Below are positions 1 to 13,309 of a stretch of DNA of 64,000 bases, piece by piece. Made by a program: the position numbers and the translations under genes. Position 1 is the stretch's first letter, and the number at the start of each line of letters is the position of its first letter. Origin of the DNA: Lycocorax pyrrhopterus obiensis (Eukaryota; Chordata; Aves; Passeriformes; Paradisaeidae); assembly GCA_014706295.1 (NCBI GenBank), contig JACSVZ010000022.1, positions 7,520,830 through 7,584,829 of the forward strand. The letters are read 5' to 3'. The notes under the pieces are model-generated. The model saw nothing but the letters and a program-made list of their open reading frames with translations, did no database searches and had not been told where the DNA came from.

Positions 1-3000
1 GAAGAATTAAAATAGATGGCAAGGAGTTAATCAAATAAACAAAGGTTCTTTTTAAAAGAAAAACAAAAACTCTTGCTCTTTTTTTCTTTTTTGAATAATC
101 TCAATCTGGTAATGATTGCACTGGCCAACCCTTGATACCTTTCTGTCTGATTACAGCTGGGTTGTAGTGGTAGTGATGAGTTACCACAGCAGTCTGTTAT
201 TGGCAGTGTTAACTAATGCCCCTCATTAAATTAAAAAGGGCAGGGAAGGGAATATTTTCAGGCTGTTCCTCACTTATAATTACTTAAATTTATTTTAAAA
301 GAATTTTTTTTAAAATTTACCAGAACACCTTTGTCCTGAAAAGGAAAGCTCTTCAGTCTCGATGTTTTTTGGGGTTTTTTCCCTTCTTCTATAAATCCAT
401 GCTTTGAGGAGAGTTAATATACTACCCAATGGATTTTTGAAGGTCGTGTTCAGTGCCATTAGCATTGCAGGGAGGATCTTTGGGAACAGCTGTTTGTCTG
501 TGCACGTATTTCTGCTCTGTGTTGCTCTGTGAACCAGATGCCATTTACCTACCAAAAGAGTGGGCACCTTTCTGGCCACAGTGTGTAGATACCAGAGATG
601 ATGTTACAGTGTGTAAAAGGCAGCAGAAGGGACCTGTCAGTTCGCCCAGTCCTGGCTTGCAAAGCTCTAAAGGAGGCTATTTAGGTGTGGGTGGAGAAGG
701 AGCTCCAGAAGGGCTGGATCTGTGAAGGAAATATTACTTGTGTGAGTTTAGCAGAAATATGACCTGCTGCACTGGCTCTGTCTGTCACTCTGCAGGAGCT
801 TAGGGAGGAATTAGGTGTTTCTGCATTTACTGTAGAGGATGAGTCTTCTCGAGGACACCGACCCATAAGGTGGCAGATCTGTCCAGTGATGGGGAAAAAT
901 AATTTGCTTACACCTAACACAGGAGTAGAAACTATGAAAAAAAAAAACCCCTGAGGACTCTGAAATTTTTCTCACAGGATAAGAACTCTTGTCCTGGCAT
1001 TACTTTAGGTCTTTTAGTACTATGGAACTTCCCTTCCATGATCACAGATCTTGTAAATTGCACAGAGGAACAACATAAAAATCTTCACAGGAGAAAAGCT
1101 GTGGGGAAATGCAGTGAGGACAGCTCCAGCCCCCTAAATTTTTGTCTATTATACATAATGTGGTTAAAACAGAAAGTTCCCAGATTATCTATGAGCATGG
1201 GATGCAGACAACAGAAGGTGCAAAATACTTGCTCACACCCTAGAAAGAAAGGCGATGTAAAGAAGCAAAAGCAGGCTAGAGTTACTTTTGGGCGCTGTTT
1301 GAGTAACAGAGTGGGATATAAGAACATCTAGTTTCTCTTTTAAGTCTTCTCTGAATGCACTTTGTGTTGAGTGCAGGTTTTTCCCTCCCATCAGACAGCC
1401 TGTCACGTGTGCTCCACATTGATGAATACCAGCTCTGCCACACGTTTCCTGGAAAACAGCACATTAAGTTACTCCTCATTGTAACTTTCCTTACAATCAA
1501 GTACAAACTATTCATCATAAATGAACAGAAAAAGCTCTGAGACTGGGATCATCTGTGTGCTGTAGAGGGGAAAGATATTCACCCAATGTATCCTACAGCT
1601 GCCCTTGCTCCTTTACTTTCACAACCTGTATTTATTTACGAGTGTGGCTGCCCAGAGGAATAGTCTGGTGACATGTTTTGTGTCCCTTTAATCTTTTGAC
1701 TGGGATAGGTGAGTTTTAAAACTTACAGCACTTGACTGACTCCCACCATATTAATCTGTGATTACATTTAGGTGGTCAAAGTCCCAGCACAGCCAGGGTA
1801 AGGATGAGGAAAGGACCAGGGGACATGGTCAGTGTGCACCTTATTTATCCAGTACACAGTGAGCTACTGGCAACCTTTCTCCATCAGGTCCCACACCTGG
1901 AACTCATAGATCTCACAGAATTTCAGAGGTGTTTCTTTCATGAGGTCTACTTGTGTGGCACCCATGTGGTCCCCATTTCAGATTCTTATACCTGCTTACA
2001 GTTCATCTGCTCCATTCCTACAGCTTGTTCTTTCTCCTCAGACCTGGAGTTGCCGTCCAGCCTGTGGTTGTCTTCACCTGGCCAAAAGCATCTGTGAGAA
2101 ATTCTTGTCCCTGGTGTGAGATCACAGCTCTGACCATCACCTGGCAATCAGCTAAGTTGGAATTTATAAAATGTAGTTGTGGGAAGAAAGAGGTAGATAT
2201 GGAAATTGCTCCTTAATAGTAAACATTGCTGTGGGGCCTTGCATTGCTGTTTTCCAGTCTGTGACTCATGTGAGGGAGCAGAAAGGCTGTCATTCAGTGG
2301 AGCTGGTGGTTTGGTACTGATCACCAACCACTTGGCCTTTTCCAATAGGAAATGCTGCAAATGCTCCATCTGCAGAACCCATAAAGTGATTGCTGGGCAG
2401 GACGGCTCTGAAGACGTTGAGTGGAGCCAGATGAGGGTAACCTGAGATCCTCACTGTGAGCCTTTGGGTTCAGAACCACATTTGATCCAAGTTTACACTT
2501 GATGTGTAGTGGAAATGGATTTGAGGGGAATGCCACGACTCTCTTCAGACTGTGCTGGTCAGCTGTTGGCATCAGGTTGCGTGGTTGAGACTTACAGTCT
2601 TCTTGCATCAGCTCTGCTGCCTCTAAATGAGCTGAAGGAGAAATCCAAGGAGAGTCTCTCTGACATTGTTCACTTTTAAACAAGGCACTCAAAATTATAA
2701 ATATTCTTGACTCTTCCTGGTGTTTGACATCAAAATGTCACAAGGTGCCAATATGACACCTGGCAGTCTATTGATGAGGGGAGAAGAATCCCACTTTTGC
2801 TTGGCATTTTGTTGGATGTAGGAGCAGTTGTGTGCTTGTAGTCTCAGTAACTTTATTAGTTATTTTAGCAACAAAAATAAAATATCTACAGGAGCACACA
2901 ACAAGATTTACAACTCAGAACCTGAAACAGCAGTTGTTTCTTAGTAGTGGTAGGTACTTGGGCAATACCTGGGAAGAAGTCATTAGAGCTTCTTTCCTTT

Positions 3001-5586
3001 GGGAAATACATTCTTCTGCCTCAGAAATGCCTGTATTCCCAACCGCTTTTCTGTCTGTTAAATAATGTGGGCGTATGATTTGAGTCCTGAGACATAAAGG
3101 ATGTAAGCATGTACCTGAAATTAGGCATGTGTGTGCTTTCTGCTGAGTAAGTGTGTCCTAGTCAGGTATTTAAATTTTAAATGCACTGGGGCCCTCAATC
3201 ATAAAGTAAGCAAATTTTAGCCTAGACAGCAGTGGGAGGAATAAACATTAAGCTCAAAACAAACTGTTATCAAAGTAGCTCTTCAGACCATGTAGAATTA
3301 CACTTTAAGATGGGCAGAGGATCTTTAAAACCCTTTTGCAGTAGCTAAGAGCTTATACATTAGCTTTCATGAGAGGCATTACAGATGTCTGTGAATATTA
3401 TATAAACACCAGCCTGTTTGCAACAGTTTATAAACCTAAATATTTTATAAGAAAATACTGAACATTTAACTCGCCTTGTATTTTTTATACAGCAATAAAA
3501 ACACCATTTTTATCAAAAGTTGCTGGGAAGCCTGACTAATAATGTAACACTTTGTTATAAACTAGGAGGAAAGTTCACTGGTCTAGAATTAATAAGGTAT
3601 GTAATCTGTACAGGAATTTTTACACTACAGGGGGAAGCAGCTATCTTTGGCTTTGCTTGTGCATAAAGATGCATGTAATTTGTGAGAATGTTCTCTGATG
3701 CATCTTTGTGTCCCTGTGGCTAAAGAGGTTTCCATGGTTTTCAGCTGGACATTGCTTGGAAAAGGAAAATACCATGTTCACACATGTGAGACATACATGG
3801 ACCTGGATATCTTTGCTGAGTGACCTTCCTGCAGGAGGCAGGAAACCGCAAGTTTTAGACCTGAGCATTTTCTCCCAATTATATGTATCAATGGGAGCTG
3901 CATTCCCAAGTGGAATTTGGAATTTGGAAGCTGCATTTCCCAATGGAAAAATGTAAAACAGTGAGTGAGCAAGGTTTAGGACATAACCCTTGTTTTCCAC
4001 AATCTGCCTTAACATTTCCAGCAGGAAGGCAACAGCTTTGCCCTCTCCAAGCAGAGCAGTTGTGTACTGTAAGTGAAGCACCAGGTAGGCTTCTGGGGAC
4101 TTCTAACACAGGTGTACCAGGCAGCCATGAGTTTTCAGAGCTATCAGGCTTAAGTAGCAGCTGAATGGAAGTTTGAAAATCACAGCTTGAAGGAATAATT
4201 AGGAGGAGGAAAAGCTTCAACTAGTAATTCTTTTCAAATCCATATTTTGTTGTAAGCTCAGTTTTAATTTTTTTATGTCTCTGCTGCTGATTATTGTCAT
4301 TGTTCTGATTTTACTGATCAATTTGATTATTTTTGTTGTTTTTATTGCCCAAATATCAGTATGAAGATTGACCTTTAATGCAAACATTCACTTGGTTTTC
4401 AGTAGAAATTCAGCTTCTCATTTTGTAGGTATTTAAGTGGTTGCTTCCTTTCTATACTCTATACTAACAGTTGCCCAAGAGTGTTGTTCCATTAAAGATA
4501 TCTGTGCCTCAAGAAAAATCCTTCTTCAGAAAGTGCTATGGGCCAAGCTGGGATGACACAGTGGTAGAAATGCTTGGCCCTCTCTAATTGTCACTATTGA
4601 TGAAGTGAATGTGTGTAACAGCAGGAGAAAACTCTCCATGATCAGTAAATTCTTATCCTTTGTTTTCTCCAAACACAGCAACCCATCTAGGCTGTAATTC
4701 CATTTGCAAGGCTGAATGCATATTTTTCACTCTAAAATTTGCATAACACTTGGTCAGTTAGAGCAGAAGAATAAACAGCATCTGAGATTTTGAATTATTT
4801 AGGAATGTACCTTTCCTCATGGAGTGATAAGACTGTCCCCAAATGACCCACCAGCACTAGGTGTGAAAGAATTAACTTCTTGTCCCTTAAAAGGAGACCA
4901 AAGCATTGAGTGCAAGGATCCAGAGTTACAGGGTATTTGTACCGCTTAATTCTTCCAGGAATCATGGAACTGGCTTTGCTTAATGGAAGATCGTGTGTGT
5001 TGAAGGGGAAATTCCTTTCAGATCTACACAGACATCAGGTCAAAAATTTGTACTGGCCAAAAATGTTATTGCAGTTGACTAAGGTAGGCTGAAAAATGGT
5101 GGCCAGGAAAATGCATGCTCTGGAATAAATGATAGTGTTGATGTGGCCAGATGTCTCACATATGTATGTCAGGATTAATTCCTACAGTTATTTCCACTTT
5201 ACATTGGCATAAACATTGTAGAAAATAAGGTTAGCACTTGTGCCATCTACAGACCAAGTGCCAGTGCCAGCCAGAGCTGTGCAGTGTTTTGTGTGTTTTT
5301 CCTATAGCTTGAACAGGAGTGTGGCTTCCTTAGAGCATGGAAACATTGGAAGATCTATAACCAGGCTGGTCCCTACAGCTTGAAATGTTCTGCAGGCAAT
5401 TCTTTTCTATAATTTTATATTTGTATTTCTATTTTGAAAAATTCAGGAAGCCATCCAGTCTCCTTTGTTTAACGATTCTATCAGGCCACCTCTAAGCTGT
5501 GAGGCTGCAATGGGTGAGAGATGGTCCTTCATCTCCACAAGTTTTCTTATTTTTAACAAGGTTTATGAGCTCCCTTTGAGTTGTTG
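1..5586. other. Unique noncoding sequence, no gene recognised
   Basis: I see no gene, structured RNA or recognisable transposon here. Open frames on both strands stay below about 150 codons and resemble no known family. Sequence is moderately AT-rich with short A and T runs. The only local structure is an imperfect tandem duplication at 3893-3946, listed separately. A diverged repeat beyond eye recognition could still be present. Confidence 0.7.
3893..3946. repeat. Imperfect short tandem duplication
   Basis: A block reading GGGAGCTGCATTCCCAAGTG is repeated about 32 bases later as GGAAGCTGCATTTCCCAATG. The two copies are joined by a small GGAATTT doublet. This looks like a local slippage or duplication product. 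No gene or known repeat family is implied. Confidence 0.6.
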
Positions 5587-5700
5587 GAAGCTGAGGCACT
5601 GGATGACTTGGCCAAGGTCATACAGGAAATTTGGGATGAAGAACCAAACGTATGATTGCTGCTGGTTTCCAAGCCAGCGCTCAAACCACCGGGCATCCTT
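5587..5700 (-). repeat. Ancient MIR-like (core-SINE) fragment
   Basis: Read on the plus strand, the sequence contains 'GCTGAGGCACTGGATGACTT' followed by 'GGCCAAGGTCATACAGG', then a GCTCAAACCACC tail. This is the reverse complement of the MIR core, whose antisense reads roughly 'aaactgaggcacagagagg...cttgcccaaggtcacac'. It is strongly diverged, as expected for an element that spread in early amniotes. The repeat explains part of the 182-codon plus-strand open frame at 5465-6013, which is therefore not treated as a gene. A related L2/L3-type tail is an alternative assignment. Confidence 0.65.
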
Positions 5701-8700
5701 CTTAATTTCCAGTCTTTTCTGGCATTGCTACCAACTTTCTGGTCCAATTCCTCAACCACGTTGTGCCTCTCCTTCACTCGTGTGGCACATAAATCCAACC
5801 TCAGAAGGTAACATATCAAAGCAATCAATAGGTACGCAGCAATCTCCTCCACCAGTTTCACTTCTCCTTCACTTCACAACTTGCCCACCAACAAATTTAT
5901 TTCTCGCTTGGAGCATTTCACTGAACCATTTCTATTCAAAAGTATCTGTTAGCACTTTGCTAAGCCTCAGACTGAACATCTTTGATCCACCCATTTCAAG
6001 ATTAGATGGATGACAGAACCCAAATTCTAGCTCCAAAAACATCCATGTTTTGGAGGTATATTCAAAGCCCGAGCTTGGATTTGGCTCTCAATGTGGTTAC
6101 TTTGATCTGTCTTCAGATCTGAATGCCGTGTCCTGTGACATCTCTGTTTCTAGCACAGAATCTCGTGTTCCTATCTGTGTGAGAGCTCTGAGACATGATG
6201 GGTGCCTCCAAGCACCTCGTGTGGGAAACGGCACCGATGGATCCTCTCAAATTCCATTCAGGTTGTGTTCGTGTGCGATGGGGTTTTTTCACAGTTGTTG
6301 TTTTGTTACTCACCTGGAGGCACAGGGAATTTGGCCTTTTGACAGAAGCAAAAGTGCAAGAAATCCCACTGCTGCGTGGCGTTCTTATTGCGCTCTCCCT
6401 CTTGCCTGTTTTCCATGCAGCTCCTTCCCACTTCCTAGAAATCACATCACCACTGCTCCTCCCCCTTTATCTCCTGTCCCCACACAATGAGAACATGGTC
6501 TGGTTTTTTTTCCCCATGGATCAGAAAGCCAGGGCAAGCTTGGTACTGTGGTCTTTTGCACTAACAGAATTTCGGTGCAATTCACTCTTTCCAGGGAATT
6601 ATTCTAGATTTATTCACCACAAAGCATCCAACCATAACAACTCAGTAATTTTAGGGCCTAAGGAAAAAATGTAACAAGATGTTCAAAAATTTTGGTTTGG
6701 GATAATTGGGAGTTGTTTATATCCTTGTGCTGCTGATTATGTTGTCATATACCACCATTACTGGTGTCCTGAGGAACAGGATTATCTTTGCTTGGAAACA
6801 AAACCTCCATTTTAACCACTTAAATGCTGGTTAATGTAGCTGATAAATGGGAGGAAAAATACGCCCCTGCTGTTACTGGATATAGGAGACACTCAAAAAT
6901 CATAGTGATGAGGGTTGAATAAACAGATAGATGGACAAATGAAACATAATCACTGTAATTTTTCTGATAAAATGATCAGGGCACCACAATTTTTCTTGAG
7001 ACTATTTAGGGCAGGGTCTTCCACTGCTCAGTAGAATCCGTTCTTGCTTTTCCTCAGTTTGAAAACAACTTTCTGTGCATTCAGATCATACCAGGCTTTC
7101 CAAGCTGTATCTTCCTGGGGTTTTGTACCCTCCCATTATTTCCGCATGCATCTGGAATTCACATCTCTGGGTCATGGTTATTCCCCGGCTCACTGGAATG
7201 CCAGGGTTACCCATGAAGTCCAGTGGATAATTCTAGTAATGGAAATGTGTTGTAGAAGGTATGGGGCTTGTCAGTCCTGCTTCTGCTCTGCTTCCCTGGG
7301 ACAGCTGGAACTGGTATTTGCTGCTATTCCACTGGAATGGACTGGGGCTAAATATTCTTTGCAGCATTTTGAGAGTTAAAAAGAAGTTTAAATTACATTT
7401 GAAATCATAAGACTTTTTTAGATTTCCAGAGTGGCATATGAAAGCTGTCTTGTGATTTTTTAATTATTATTTTGTTGGGTGTTTTCTGGGTTTTTTGCTT
7501 TAAGGCCCGATCAATAATATGTACAATAAATTCTAAAGTTTTGTACCAATTTCCAGCCAATCTGAGGTTTTCAACAGTAATTTTCCTCTGATTTCATGGC
7601 ATCTGGGGCCTGGAATGCAGCAACCTAGATGTACTCTGTCAAGAGAAAGCATTGTCTGCATACAGAGTTTTCATAACATCTAATTTAAATTGCATCTTGG
7701 ATTTTTTGGAGGGAAAAAAAAGTATCAGAGACTGTAGAGAGGAAAATGAGCCATTTCCTTAGCTTGAACCTGCATGAATTAGTGGTAAAGTGTTGATCTC
7801 TAAACTTGCAGTTTCTGAACCATAAAATCTGTTTATTTCACCCTATAAAAGAACATTTTAACTTATATGGCTATTTAAGTTTAAAAGCTATTAGAGAAGT
7901 GGGTGGGGAGAGGAAAAGAAGCAGCTTGAATCAGTAATTCAGGCTTGCAATACAATCTTCATCTGCTGCATAGCTTGCATAGAAATCCCCTTCAATGTGG
8001 ATTTTCTGTGCTCATAGCAGTCCCACCATACAGGAAATATACAGTATAGATTTCCAACATTATCCATAATTGTAGTAAAGCTTATAAAGCAACCCATTCC
8101 TTGTGTGTTCCTGGTGATCTGCACTTACTGGATATTCTCAAGTATGCATTTAAAGGAGGCAAAAACATAGCAAGAGCTGGCTGAAGTCATCTGCAGTGAC
8201 TTTCCAAAGGGAGTTGGGGGAAGGTCTCTATTGACCTGCTCTTACTGCAGGAACAGCAGTGGCTTTGATTGAAAACCTCCCTACCTGTGCTTTCTTTTGT
8301 ATCTGAATTTCAGGGGGGTTGTGTTTCCCTACAGACTGAAAATGCTGGGGCTAAAACCATGTGGATCCAGTCCTTCCTTGGGTGGGCAGGACAAAGACAC
8401 AGCACCCTCGGGAGAGGGATGGAGGGTGACAAGGAGGGACTGCCCCTGCTGTAGGCAAGGCAGGGATGGAGGGAGCCTGGATCCTTGTGCTGCACTCTCC
8501 TGCTGCCCTGTGCCTTGGAGAATCCTGAAGAAAGCAGAGAGGGGCGTGTGCTGATTCGAATGCAAGGTGAGTGTTTGTCCTTTGTGCCAGGGTGGGGCAC
8601 GGGGAGGGACGGCTTTGCACAGCCTCTGATGCTCAGTCACACACGCACACAGAGCAGCCTTGCTGCAGCAGTCACCTTCAGCGAAAGGGAACAGAGGTTT

Positions 8701-9602
8701 TGATTCTCTGCCTGCAAAATTGGTAGCAAATTGTCAATGCTTTGAGAGGCTGTGCTTCACTTGAGCTGTGCAGGCCTTTTCCATCTAACTATCCCTGAAC
8801 TTGCAGTACCCTGCTAAAAATAGTTCAAAGCATAACCGTGAGTTCCCTGAACTGTGATCCTACCAGTTCTGTATTATTCGATTCACCATTCCTTTGAAAG
8901 CATTCATCCTTCCCCTCATAAAACTTAAATCAGCTTGTTCTTTGGTCCAAGAGTTGACATCATTATGATGCTACATCCTATGTAATGGTGTGAGAGCTGG
9001 AAAAGCATTCACAGCAAAACCACGCAGTGAATTGAATTTGCAGTGCCTCAGCCCTCGCAGTCTGAGCTCCCTCCTGCCCTCCTCATTTACTTGTACTTTT
9101 AAAACCTGTGTGCAGGTCCTTGGAAATACCCCACCATAACAGCACCACAGCCCTGAGTATTTTTCAAGGGTCTTTTTAATGTTCCCACTTTTCTTTCCAT
9201 GACCCCACTTGTTTTACAATGTTTGGGAGAGCGAAAGTGATTGTTTTACCAAATTAAGCTAGATTTCTTGCCAGGAACAGTGGATAGAATCTTGTTGACA
9301 GATTTGGAAAAGATTATACTTTCAGTACCTTTTGAATTATTTTTTTAAGTGTGTCTGCCATGTGCTGTTTCCAAAATCAGCCCACATTTAACTGTTTAAT
9401 ATTATACGGCGACAGGGACAAATTAGCACCTTTCATTTTCCTATCAAAATTAGCACATCCCAAGAAGGTATTTCAAGAGCTACACATCTCTTATTTAGAA
9501 ATAAATGTAGGAATCTACTTAAATGTGTTCATGTCAAAATCTTGGCACAAATAAATTTTGAGGGATTTGTCATTGATTTCAAACACCTCAGAATTTTGCC
9601 CC
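5701..9602. other. Unique noncoding sequence
   Basis: Nothing gene-like is supported. Several overlapping open frames of 100-160 codons (for example around 6.05-6.67 kb) are on both strands at once and have compositions typical of chance frames. The block at 8.3-8.7 kb is more GC-rich, with purine-rich stretches, but I see no CpG-island promoter or convincing splice sites. Confidence 0.65.
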
Positions 9603-9672
9603 TTTTCATGGAATCATAGAAAGGCTTTGGTTGGAATGGACCTTAAAGAACATCTAATTCCAACCCCCAGCC
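9603..9672 (-). mobile_element. CR1 LINE 3'-end fragment
   Basis: The plus strand reads GGAATCATAGAAAGGCTTTGG, then GGTTGGAATGGACC, then CATCTAATTCCAACCCCC. This is the reverse complement of the terminal 70 bases of avian CR1. Only the extreme 3' end is recognisable, which fits the severe 5' truncation typical of CR1 insertions. The boundary at 9672 is where similarity fades by eye. The short track into 9720 could be a more diverged continuation. Confidence 0.75.
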
Positions 9673-10317
9673 TTTTTGCTTCCATGTGTTTGGAGTTACC
9701 TTTTTCCCTCCTGTGTTTTTCATATGATGATTTTTTCTTTTTGGTGGGAAGCTCTTTTTAGAGCCTGAAACACACCTCATCCCTTTGCTGGAAGGCTTCC
9801 TCACAGGCACGAGATGGTGTTTTGTTTTGTTTTTTTCCTCCCTCTTTTCATGCCTAACTTGGCCTCTGGGTTTGTTTGTTCTTCCCTCTTCCTCTGGAGC
9901 AGCTGGAATGGGCCACAGCTGAAAATGGGCTAATGGGCAGGGTGCAGAGATGCTTGTGGTGATAGAAGGAAGCTCCTCCAGCTCCTGGCTGCTGTGTATT
10001 GCCCCTGGTCACCTTTGCAGGGATTGCTGTCCTTTGTTTATTGCTGTGCCTCTCTCCAGCAAAGGACACGACTTCCTCCCCAGCACTGCTGGTGTTCAAG
10101 GCTTTTTGTCTTTTTCGTTAAAAGTCAGAAGTTTGTTATCAAGTATTGGATCTTCCTGGGTGGCTTGTGTTTAGGTGGATGTTGGAGTTCTGACTTTAGC
10201 ACCAAGATTGCTGCCATGGCAGGGGTAAAATGAAATAGACAGTGTTTTGAGTTGTGTGGTGCGCGGCTGGGGGATGTGATGCTAAAAATAAAGGAAATAT
10301 GCAATATTAAAGTGTGC
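9673..10317. other. Unique sequence between two CR1 fragments
   Basis: No gene or further repeat is recognised. T-rich and C/T-rich stretches occur at about 9.72-9.90 kb. Two overlapping frames of 74-81 codons on opposite strands have no family resemblance. Confidence 0.6.
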
Positions 10318-10433
10318 AGAAAATGTTTAGATGCATACTCCAGGACATGATTTAGTGGTGGACCCAGCAGTGCTGGGTTAATGGTTGCACTCCATGATCT
10401 TGGAGGTCTTTTCCAAACTTTATGATTCTACAG
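10318..10433 (+). mobile_element. CR1 LINE 3'-end fragment, older subfamily
   Basis: The segment contains CATGATTTAGTGGTGGACCC, CAGTGCTGGGTTAATGGTTG, then CTCCATGATCTTGGAGGTCT and the tail TTATGATTCTAC. These match the CR1 3' terminal region in sense orientation. The sequence belongs to a different and more diverged subfamily than the copies at 14.3, 42.3, 45.8 and 52.5 kb. Those carry the GGCCCTGGCACAGGGTGCCC block, which is absent here. Confidence 0.8.
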
Positions 10434-12559
10434 GGCCGATTTTGCTGCCATAGGAAGTGGCTCTTTAGATCATTTGTGCTCACTGAAGCTGCTGCGCACT
10501 GTAGGTGTAGATTCTTATTCTTTCTGCCAGTTTTGGTCCGTGCAGATACCTTGGGTTAACAGAACAGAGCACACGAATCCAAGTCAATATGTCTGTGTAT
10601 TTCACTTTTCTGTTTGAGAATATTAAGGCCAGATTCTCATTTATACTAAGCCCACTAGCAATATTCTGGCAACAGAAAGATGCCTTAGTAGGAATGTAAA
10701 TTAAAGCCTCTTTATACTTTTAATAGTGTTTGTAGTTTCACTTGGCTGCGGTACAGGAATGACACATGTCTATTCGAATGGCATTTGCCATCCTGTTGAT
10801 GGTTGCTGATATTCTTTGTGCCTCTACCCCCTAACTAACTAGACCATGAGTCTGCTGCAGTCACAGCTTTCCAATTTCCTTAAAATGTGCTTTTTTTCCT
10901 TGAAATAACTAAACCAGGATTTAAGATTAAGGCAATTTTTCTGTCCTTCCTTCACTGTGTGGTGACCCTGTTTGTGTCTGCATGAATCTCTACTAAATAT
11001 CCACTTCTGCAGAGTCCAGACAGATTACTCTTGCCATGTCTGTTGCTTAAATTGAGGAGTGGGTTCTTCATCTCACTGTGCCTTGTACAGTGCAGAGCAC
11101 CTTTGTATTTTTTGGACTAAGAAAAATAAAACCTGTATTAGGAAGAAAACCTATATTTCGTGCTGTTGGAGCAAGCACATTATATATATTACATTAAATC
11201 ATCCCAGCTTTTACGTGCTCAGGTCCATTTTCATTTCTATGCATTTATATCCTGCCTACCAGTGCCTCAACTTTCAAATGGGAAATTATCCTCCAAAAAG
11301 CCTAACAGTTTAAGGAGCACAGAAGTGAGACCTGAGGTCCAAGACTTGTAGAGAAGCTGTGTGTGAACTCTACAGACTCAGGAAAAAATGTCAATATCAG
11401 CATCTGCTTAGTATTTTTCAGATAAAATACTGCTTTTGCAATGTCTGAAAACGTGGTATAAGCATTTTATTAGATCTACAACTGTAGATCTCACTATAAG
11501 GTCTTGTGCTAAATTACCAAACGTTCAACAATGCAGGCTCCAGAGAACTTTGGAAAAAAGCCTCTAAGACAAATCTAAAGTGAGTCTCTGTTTGTTTGGA
11601 ATTTTTGCTTTTTTAAATATAAATTTTAGTAAGGGATCACTGAAAAGTGCATTGCTTTGAGACTGACATAGAAAAAAATTATAATGCTCTTCTCTCTCAT
11701 GGAAATCTGGAGCTCTCCAGTGATTTAAGTCTCCTATTCCTTCCCTTTAAGTTCATAAGAATTTAGTCCAAAACTTGTCTGCAACCTAGGACTGACTGCT
11801 GACTTGCTAGAGTCTCTGTCCCTATTGATATTAAGTGGAGAAAATTGTGCACAAAGTGGATAGAAAGAAAAGATATGTCTCTATCAAACTAATATGACAG
11901 TATTTAGAGCTGGTAAGGAGTCAGATCTTAGAATAATTTATGTTGGTGAGAAAGCTTAAGGGTCTCAGTGCACATAAATTGGCATAAGACTTGAGAAAGG
12001 CAAATATTTATAAGATTCTCTAATTTAGTAAATGGATTCTTAAAAACTAAGAGCTGAATAGCCTCCCCGTGTATATAAAGAATGTGACAGCACTCTGCAG
12101 ACCTCCGCAGAGCATAACACGTAGCACAAAGCGTTTCTGCAGAAAGCTCTTATCTCCTCGATGCCCTCAAGTCCTCCCCGTATCTCCCCATGGATGTTGC
12201 GAGTCTTCGCCGCAATGCTTTCTATCCAGACAAGCTGTTCCCTCCATTTCTCCTTCATCTGAAAGTATATTTTTCTGCATTTCTAGAGTAAATGTTCTTC
12301 TCATGTTAATAGGTGACTGGAGGAGTTTTTGGAGTGACTGATGAGATAAAGATGCCCCTTTTGGGGAGCAGCTAGCACGAGGAGCATTGTACCACTGAAC
12401 GGGCGTGCTAGAATCGCATGTCTGCTTCTGTCACCAAGGCTCAGCTGCCACCAGTTGTTTACTTATCATGCTGTATTGCTATTTTCTGAAGCATAAAATA
12501 TTCCAAACCCAAGCAAAGTCATAATTTAAGGAGCAAGAAGGCCTCCGTGGAGTGTCCGC
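10434..12559. other. Unique AT-rich noncoding sequence
   Basis: No repeat, RNA gene or coding region is recognised. Open frames are below 95 codons. Sequence around 11.1-11.3 kb and 11.6-11.95 kb is AT-rich. The stretch at 12.06-12.25 kb is slightly richer in CpG and leads into the GC-rich block that follows. Confidence 0.6.
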
Positions 12560-13030
12560 TGCTCTCCATGCGAAGAGGGGCGTCTCTCTGAAGGTGAAGG
12601 CTTCTCCCCAGCCCTCATTAGCTCCGTGCTCGCTGGCAGGGCAGGGGCTGCCGGGCTGGAGCTGCTGACAGGGAAGGTGATGGAGTGTCTGCCGGAGCCG
12701 TGCGTGGCTGCGGGTCAGTGCCCGAAATGTGAGAACAAAATGGGCCCGGGCGCTAATGACTGTCAGGTGCGCGCCAGGGCCTGCGGGGCAGCGGGGAATT
12801 AGCGCTTGGCACACGGCGCGCGGCTCCCGCCTGCCAAGTCAAACACAACCGGGGCCTCGTGTCAATAATCAAGGGCAGAGGGAGCTTTTCCTCACGCCGG
12901 TTGTGTGCGGAGCCCCTGCACACACATCCCAGCGCTCGCACACACAGCTCCCGCAGGGCAGGACACCGGGGAGCTCCCAGCGCCATTGCCCATTTACAGG
13001 CCAAGGCACAAAGCCCTCTCCTTGCTAGGG
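12560..13030. promoter_or_regulatory. CpG-richer block, possible regulatory element
   Basis: This interval is distinctly richer in GC and in CpG dinucleotides than its surroundings, with clusters such as CACACGGCGCGCGGCTCCCG near 12811-12830. It also holds homeodomain- and SOX-like sequences (GGGGAATTAGCGC, GTCAATAATC). A CpG-island promoter of an unannotated transcript is one explanation. A conserved enhancer with unmethylated CpGs is another. I see no TATA box or clear first exon with a good donor. No open frame looks coding. Confidence 0.35.
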
Positions 13031-13309
13031 GCTGTTAAAGTCCCTGGAGCATCTCTTTCCTCTGCTTCCTTGCCCATGCAGGCGCTCGCCTTGTAGGGTG
13101 TGGCTTTCCTTACCTCAGAAATCGTCCTCCTGATCTCCCAGGGTGATGCCCTTTCAGATATCGCCTCCCCTTTTATGTTCCCAGCCCTCTCTGATACACA
13201 CCAAGATTGCATTTCTGCTTTGGCCTGGATTATGTTTTCCAGGCCAATATATTATGCCACTTTCACACTCCCCTCCCTGCCCCATCTGGCTTCCATCCTA
13301 CCCCTATAA

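Noticed and set aside
5465..6013. Longest open frame (182 codons, plus strand) as a gene
   Set aside because: It crosses the MIR-like relic, shows no known domain, and is overlapped by a minus-strand frame. Frames of this length are expected by chance.
6050..6674. Two plus-strand frames of 146 and 159 codons and a minus frame of 110 over the same DNA
   Set aside because: Mutually overlapping registers with no family resemblance, so at most one could be real and none is supported.
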